From the NCBI RefSeq assembly GCF_019279795.1, contig NC_056747.1, positions 1,007,853,157-1,007,917,156 of the forward strand: DNA of 64,000 nt. Reading direction: 5' to 3'. Origin of the DNA: Protopterus annectens (lineage: Eukaryota; Chordata; Ceratodontiformes; Protopteridae). The notes below the pieces were generated by a model, which saw only the letters and a program-made list of their open reading frames with translations, did no database searches and was not told where the DNA came from. A program made the position numbers and the translations under genes. Positions 60,334-64,000 of this stretch are shown here, piece after piece. The first letter of the stretch is position 1, and every line of letters starts with the position of its first letter.

Positions 60334-61470
60334 ATGGGAAATGAGTGCACAAAAAGTTCCCGAGACCCGCCCTTAACCGAAGATGCAAAATATATGCAAT
60401 TACAGTGTGCCGATAATGTTAGGTATTATACAAAATGGGTTAATAAATACAAATTTGATGGTAATTTAGATAAACTTTCACTTATTAAACTTGTTAGACA
60501 ACTTAAAACAGATGTGAAAGGTCAGCTAAAAAAGCAACGACAATTAGGAGTCCCTCAGGCACACAGGTGGCTTGAGGAAGCAAACCGCAGGGAACAAAAG
60601 ATTAAAAATTCAAAAGCAATGTTTTTAGATAAAGAAGACAATAACTTGGTAATAGCAACAGCCCCTCTGCCCCCTCTGCTTCCCTTACCAGAATATGAAG
60701 CGAGTGGACAAGCTGATCCACCTCCGCTATACCCAGCTGTTCCTGCAAAACCAAAACCGTTTGTTAGAGATCCTATCGAGACCAGGTCTTGAGCACGCAA
60801 CTTAAGAGGGGATATTAAATTGTATGAAATAAATAAAAATTCACAAGCTATGAGTGAAGAAGAGATATGTCCACTCATAGAAGTGCCAAATCTGCAGGCA
60901 GGACAGGACCCAACTCTTCTAGTATATAGACCGTGGACACCGGAAGACATCCAGAAAGCCACAGAGGGAATTCCCCATCCAAAAGTTAATTTTAGAAAAT
61001 TCTTAAAAGACTTACAGGGCATGAGGTTAAGTTACCATTTGAATGGAGAGGAAGTAGAGAAAGTGGTCAGACAAATCGTAGGTCCAGATTGGCACATAAT
61101 CAGTGGCAACTGGAATCCCCATGATGCAGAGCTTAGACCACTCCCACATAGTAACACAGAACTGGACAACAGAGTGAAAGGTCTGACAGACCAAATCTCT
61201 AAGAAATGGAAGCCTAGGGCTGATTGGACTTGCATTAATCAATGCATACAACAAGAAGGTGAAACTGTCGATAGATATTATGCCATATTATTAGAATGTT
61301 TTAATAACCATTGTGAAATGCAGGTACCTGAAGACCAAACACATGATTCCCCATATGAGCAGCAGCTAAAGAATGCATTTTTGAAAGGCAGTATTGCACC
61401 CATTAGCAGCTTTATTACAAAGCACATGGAAGATCATCGTACAAGTAGATTACAGTCATTACTTGAATAA
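60334..61470 (+). pseudogene. gag: ERV gag (matrix and capsid)
   Basis: Starts MGNECTKSS; glycine 2 suits N-myristoylation. About 100 residues of basic, helical matrix follow, then a proline-rich linker with PPPLYP, a PPxY-type late-domain motif. A TGA interrupts at 60,790-60,792, and the same frame continues with the capsid: RPWTPEDIQKATEGIPHP near residue 200, and CINQCIQQEGETVDRYYAIL near 61,235-61,290, matching the Q...GE...Y pattern of the major homology region. A TAA ends this frame at 61,468. The polyprotein would form the virion shell. Inactive. Confidence 0.87.
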
Positions 61471-61745
61471 TCAAGACATGCCAAAAGGCATTTTAATAGC
61501 AAAAAGAAAAAAAAACTCAAGTATTTGCAGTAGAAAATGGATCAGAAGTCTTTGTAGTACAAACTGTAAAAAAGGGTAAAAAAAATGCCCAGGGAAACAA
61601 ACAATCTGATAAACGATGAGAGGACTTTAAAGAGAGAAAGAAAAGGGGTGAATGTTTTAAATGCGGAAAAAGGGACATTTAGCAAGGGATTGCAGGCAAA
61701 ATAAAAAGGTAACCACAAAAGACAAGGAGGGTGAGGACTGACTAT
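61471..61745 (+). pseudogene. gag: ERV nucleocapsid with one zinc knuckle
   Basis: Lysine-rich sequence leads to CFKCGK at 61,654 and then, one frame away, GHLARDC. Together they match a C-x2-C-x4-H-x4-C knuckle, with a 1-base loss in the A run at 61,667-61,671. It would bind genomic RNA. A single knuckle is usual for gamma-like viruses. Confidence 0.75.
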
Positions 61746-61876
61746 ATGGTAGTCAAAAATCACTGGAAAGGAATAAACAAGAAAAGACAAGTGCAAATGT
61801 GGTAAAAGGGGTAGAGGACGTGATAAAAGAGGTAGAGGATGTCCATAAAATCACAGATAATAAAGAAAATTAAATT

Positions 61877-62247
61877 TTGGACTTAGCATTATTGAGCCTA
61901 GAGCTCTACTTAGCAGACACAAAACCAGAAGTTACACTTCTGGTAGAGGGGAGGGAAGTTAAATTCATGTGTGACTCAGGGGCTTCACGGACCCTGATAC
62001 ATCCTTCCAAACTACCAGAAAATTCAAAATAACTTAACTACATATTAGTGAAAGCAGCTAATGGACAGCTGTATTGGGAGCCACTCTCCCACAACATAGT
62101 GATAACTGACCCAGCTTCAGGGATGACCCAAAAAAGCAAAATTGTTCAGTTGATGCAAAATGCCCAGTGAATCTCTTGGGCAGAGACCTAATGCAGATAT
62201 TTGGCATAGCCGTAGTTCCAACTATGCAGGGTATGGAAGCACAGTGA
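61877..62247 (+). pseudogene. pro: ERV protease
   Basis: LLVEGREVKFMCDSGASRTLI at about 61,937-61,999 shows the active-site D-S-G-A of a retroviral aspartic protease. The C-terminal signature NLLGRDLMQIFGI lies at 62,170-62,208, one frame away. There is an in-frame TAA at about 62,030 and a frameshift before 62,160. A TGA at 62,245-62,247 separates it from the next segment in the same frame. Confidence 0.82.
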
Positions 62248-62250
62248 CAA

Positions 62251-62763
62251 ATGGATACTTTTGTAGTGCGACCGGAGGATGAAACATTTTATTGGTACAG
62301 CCAGGACTTAGCTACTGCTGGTCCAGGGGCAGTAACCGAAAAACTGATGAATGTAGCCATCAGTAAATCCCCCTCCCTTGACACTGATAAACAGCATTTA
62401 TTGCATTGCACTCTATATTACTGTAGCAAACCAGGACCTAATAAAGAATATGAGCAAAAACTGTTTAGAAACCATGCTAACAGATTAGTATTACGAAATT
62501 TATACTGGGGCACAGAAGGAAACAGTGTAGTGAGCTGTTCATTACCTCAGGAATTCCTAGCACTTTACAAATCTAATCGATTACCACATGTGAGTTTAAC
62601 TAAAGATAGAAATGTAAAGTGGGCAGATCTAGGAGAAAAAATCACAAGGTGGGAAAAGCAGACAGAGTTAGAACTTTCCAAACAGGGAGTGCAAAAGCAG
62701 AAACTAAACTGGATAACGCAGACACACCCAGCTGTACACTCACAGGTAAGTGAGGACAGCTGA
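62251..62763 (+). CDS. ERV pol segment with two H-x-[T/S]-L motifs (possible 2H phosphoesterase-like domain)
   Basis: A 170-residue open segment lies between protease and RT, in the pol frame. It has HLLHCTLYY (histidine 52) and LPHVSLTKD (histidine 113), each an H-x-[T/S]-hydrophobic motif followed by strand-like residues. Between them are a helix-like stretch (NKEYEQKLFRNH), an extended stretch (GNSVVSCSLP) and a short helix (EFLALYKSN). This strand-helix-strand plan with two H-x-T/S motifs is the hallmark of 2H phosphoesterases (LigT, AKAP7, coronavirus NS2), although the 61-residue spacing is shorter than the usual 80 or so. The flanking gag and RT are ordinary. Alternatively it is a divergent RT N-terminal extension with chance motifs. 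TGA codons bound it on both sides. Confidence 0.5.
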   Translation: MDTFVVRPEDETFYWYSQDLATAGPGAVTEKLMNVAISKSPSLDTDKQHLLHCTLYYCSKPGPNKEYEQKLFRNHANRLVLRNLYWGTEGNSVVSCSLPQEFLALYKSNRLPHVSLTKDRNVKWADLGEKITRWEKQTELELSKQGVQKQKLNWITQTHPAVHSQVSEDS

Positions 62764-63810
62764 GTAGCACTTTTACTAGAGGAAGAGGAAAAAGCCTTAC
62801 GAGACATATCAGAGAGTCTCTGGTCAACAGGGAAATCAGATGTAGGACTCATTCGTACAGCAGGACCAGTTACTATCACGCCAAAATCAGCATTTAGACC
62901 TCAAAAGAGACAGTATCCCTTGAGAAAGGATGCAGAAATAGGAATCAAACCTATAATAGCAGCCTTACTTAAGGAAGGAGTCTTGATAGAATCTCCCGAT
63001 TCACCATGTAATACACCCTTATTTCCTATTAGGAAAGCAAATGGAAAATGGCGTATGGTCCAAGATTTACAAGCTGTAAATGATGCAGTTATACCCAGGG
63101 CACCTATGGTGCCAGATCCACACATTTTATTAAATGATTTGAAACCTCAACAAAAGTATTTTTCTGTGATAGATATTAGCAATGCATTTTTCTCAATACT
63201 GATACACCCTGACAGCCAACATTGGTTTGCATTTACATTTCAGGGGAAAAGGTATACATATACGCGACTACCACAGGGATATTGTGAAAGTCCAACAATA
63301 TTCGCACAGGAAATGGCAAGTAACCTGGCAGGATTTATCCCAGCAAAAGGCAGTCAGATTTTACTTTATGTAGACGACATTCTGCTGGCAGCCCCCACCC
63401 AGCAAGAATGCAGAGAGGATACCATAGCATTACTACAATTTTTAGCCACTCAAGGACACAAGGTAAACAAAAACAAACTGCAACTTTGAAAAAAACAGGT
63501 CAAATACCTGGGATATGTAATAGCCAAAGAAGGCAGAATATTAGATGAAGACAGAAAAACAGCAATATTACAAGCACCTAAACCAACTACCAAGAAGGAA
63601 ATGATGTCCTTCCTAGGTACTACTAACTTTTGTCTGTGTTGGATTCCAAACTATGCCTTGGAATCTGCTCCACTGACCAACTTGATATTCAAAAAGCCTA
63701 TGGCAGCACAAGATTTATTACAGTGGACACCAGAAGCAAAATCAGCTTTCTGCAAATTGAAACAACTGATAGCTTCTTCATTAGTTTTAGGATTACCAAA
63801 CTATCATAAA
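62764..63810 (+). pseudogene. pol: ERV reverse transcriptase
   Basis: In the same frame as the preceding segment after a TGA at 62,761. Blocks: QYPLRKDAEIGIKPIIAALL, SPCNTPLFPIRKANGKWRMV, FSVIDISNAFFSILIHPDSQ (first catalytic D), LPQGYCESPTIFAQEM and ILLYVDDILLAAPTQQEC (catalytic D-D, about 63,365-63,400). A TGA at 63,487 breaks the connection, followed by VKYLGYVIAKEGRI and the thumb segment (KKEMMSFLGTTNFC, WTPEAKSAFCKLKQ). All three catalytic aspartates are kept, but the stops make it defective. Confidence 0.9.
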
Positions 63811-64000
63811 TGATTTTTCCAAACTGTAGATTGTAAGCAAGGTTATATGACATCAGTATTAACACAACAGCATGGGGACAAACAACGCCCCATAGCTTAC
63901 TATTCATCACAGCTAGACCCAGTGGCACGATCCCTGCCCCACTGTGTACAAGCAGTAGTCGCAGCTGCAATGGCAGTGCAGGCTTCAGCCTCAGTAGTAT
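63811..64000 (+). pseudogene. pol: ERV RNase H, start only
   Basis: After a TGA at 63,811 the frame continues [20 protein letters not shown] and [20 protein letters not shown], matching the tether and first RNase H strands of class I retroviruses. Cut by the window end. Confidence 0.8.

Larger units (their letters stand above)
59117..64000 (+). mobile_element. Endogenous retrovirus, 5' half, class I/epsilon-like
   Basis: LTR, PBS, leader with splice donor, gag, protease, an extra two-histidine-motif segment, RT and the start of RNase H appear in order; the window ends inside pol. RT carries LPQGYCESPTIF and YVDDILLAA, which fit the gamma/epsilon (class I) side of retroviruses. It is inserted in CR1 copy 4. 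Several stops and frameshifts make it replication-defective. The 3' LTR and any env are outside the window. Confidence 0.9.

Noticed and set aside
60555..61022. Minus-strand frame of 155 codons
   Set aside because: Antisense shadow of the ERV gag frame.

Overview
The window looks like intergenic DNA from a large, repeat-rich vertebrate genome. I found no host protein-coding gene, no rRNA or true tRNA gene, and no CRISPR or bacterial feature. Nearly all recognisable coding sequence is the broken remains of mobile elements. The mix of DIRS tyrosine-recombinase elements, Penelope-like elements with a GIY-YIG domain, CR1, RTE and L1/Tx1 LINEs, a Ty3/gypsy element, a class I/epsilon-like endogenous retrovirus and abundant TIR MITEs suggests an amphibian, lungfish or similar large genome. 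Species assignment is inference only.

Layout. 1-3.1 kb: 3' part of an L1/Tx1 LINE (+) holding a TTAA-flanked MITE. 3.1-6.6 kb: AT-rich DNA with two long (AT)n tracts. 6.6-9.2 kb: two LINE relics, the second carrying a SINE with a 17-bp target duplication. 9.9-29.3 kb: a nested complex. Its base is a DIRS element (inverted terminal repeats near 10.2 and 29.2 kb; gag, RT and RNase H at 16.2-19.0 kb; tyrosine recombinase at 27.3-28.9 kb). It is interrupted by a Penelope-like element (12.5-16.2 kb, -), a TIR MITE (17.6 kb), a complete but dead gypsy element (19.0-27.25 kb) and two smaller insertions. The gypsy element itself contains a CR1 copy and a 751-bp inverted-repeat insertion.

29.3-48.1 kb: a 7-bp-TSD SINE, several CR1 pieces, two minus-strand LINEs (34.4-39.7 and 41.05-43.6 kb), a fairly well preserved RTE copy inserted in the first of them (35.7-36.8 kb), a 43-bp minisatellite with a 258-bp higher-order repeat, and a decayed second RTE copy (45.3-47.3 kb). 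48.1-54.96 kb: a CpG-rich block unlike its surroundings, without credible coding sequence, containing two diverged copies of the TIR MITE and ending at an (AT)n tract and a 500-bp assembly gap.

55.5-64.0 kb: a SINE-like copy, pyrimidine-rich DNA, a minus-strand CR1, and the 5' half of an endogenous retrovirus inserted into that CR1 (LTR, tRNA-Tyr-type PBS, splice donor, gag, protease, RT and the start of RNase H). Between protease and RT the provirus encodes a segment with two H-x-[T/S]-L motifs, which I read as a possible 2H-phosphoesterase-like domain. This is the most interesting candidate in the window. All function here is transposition biology; no element in the window looks autonomous now.
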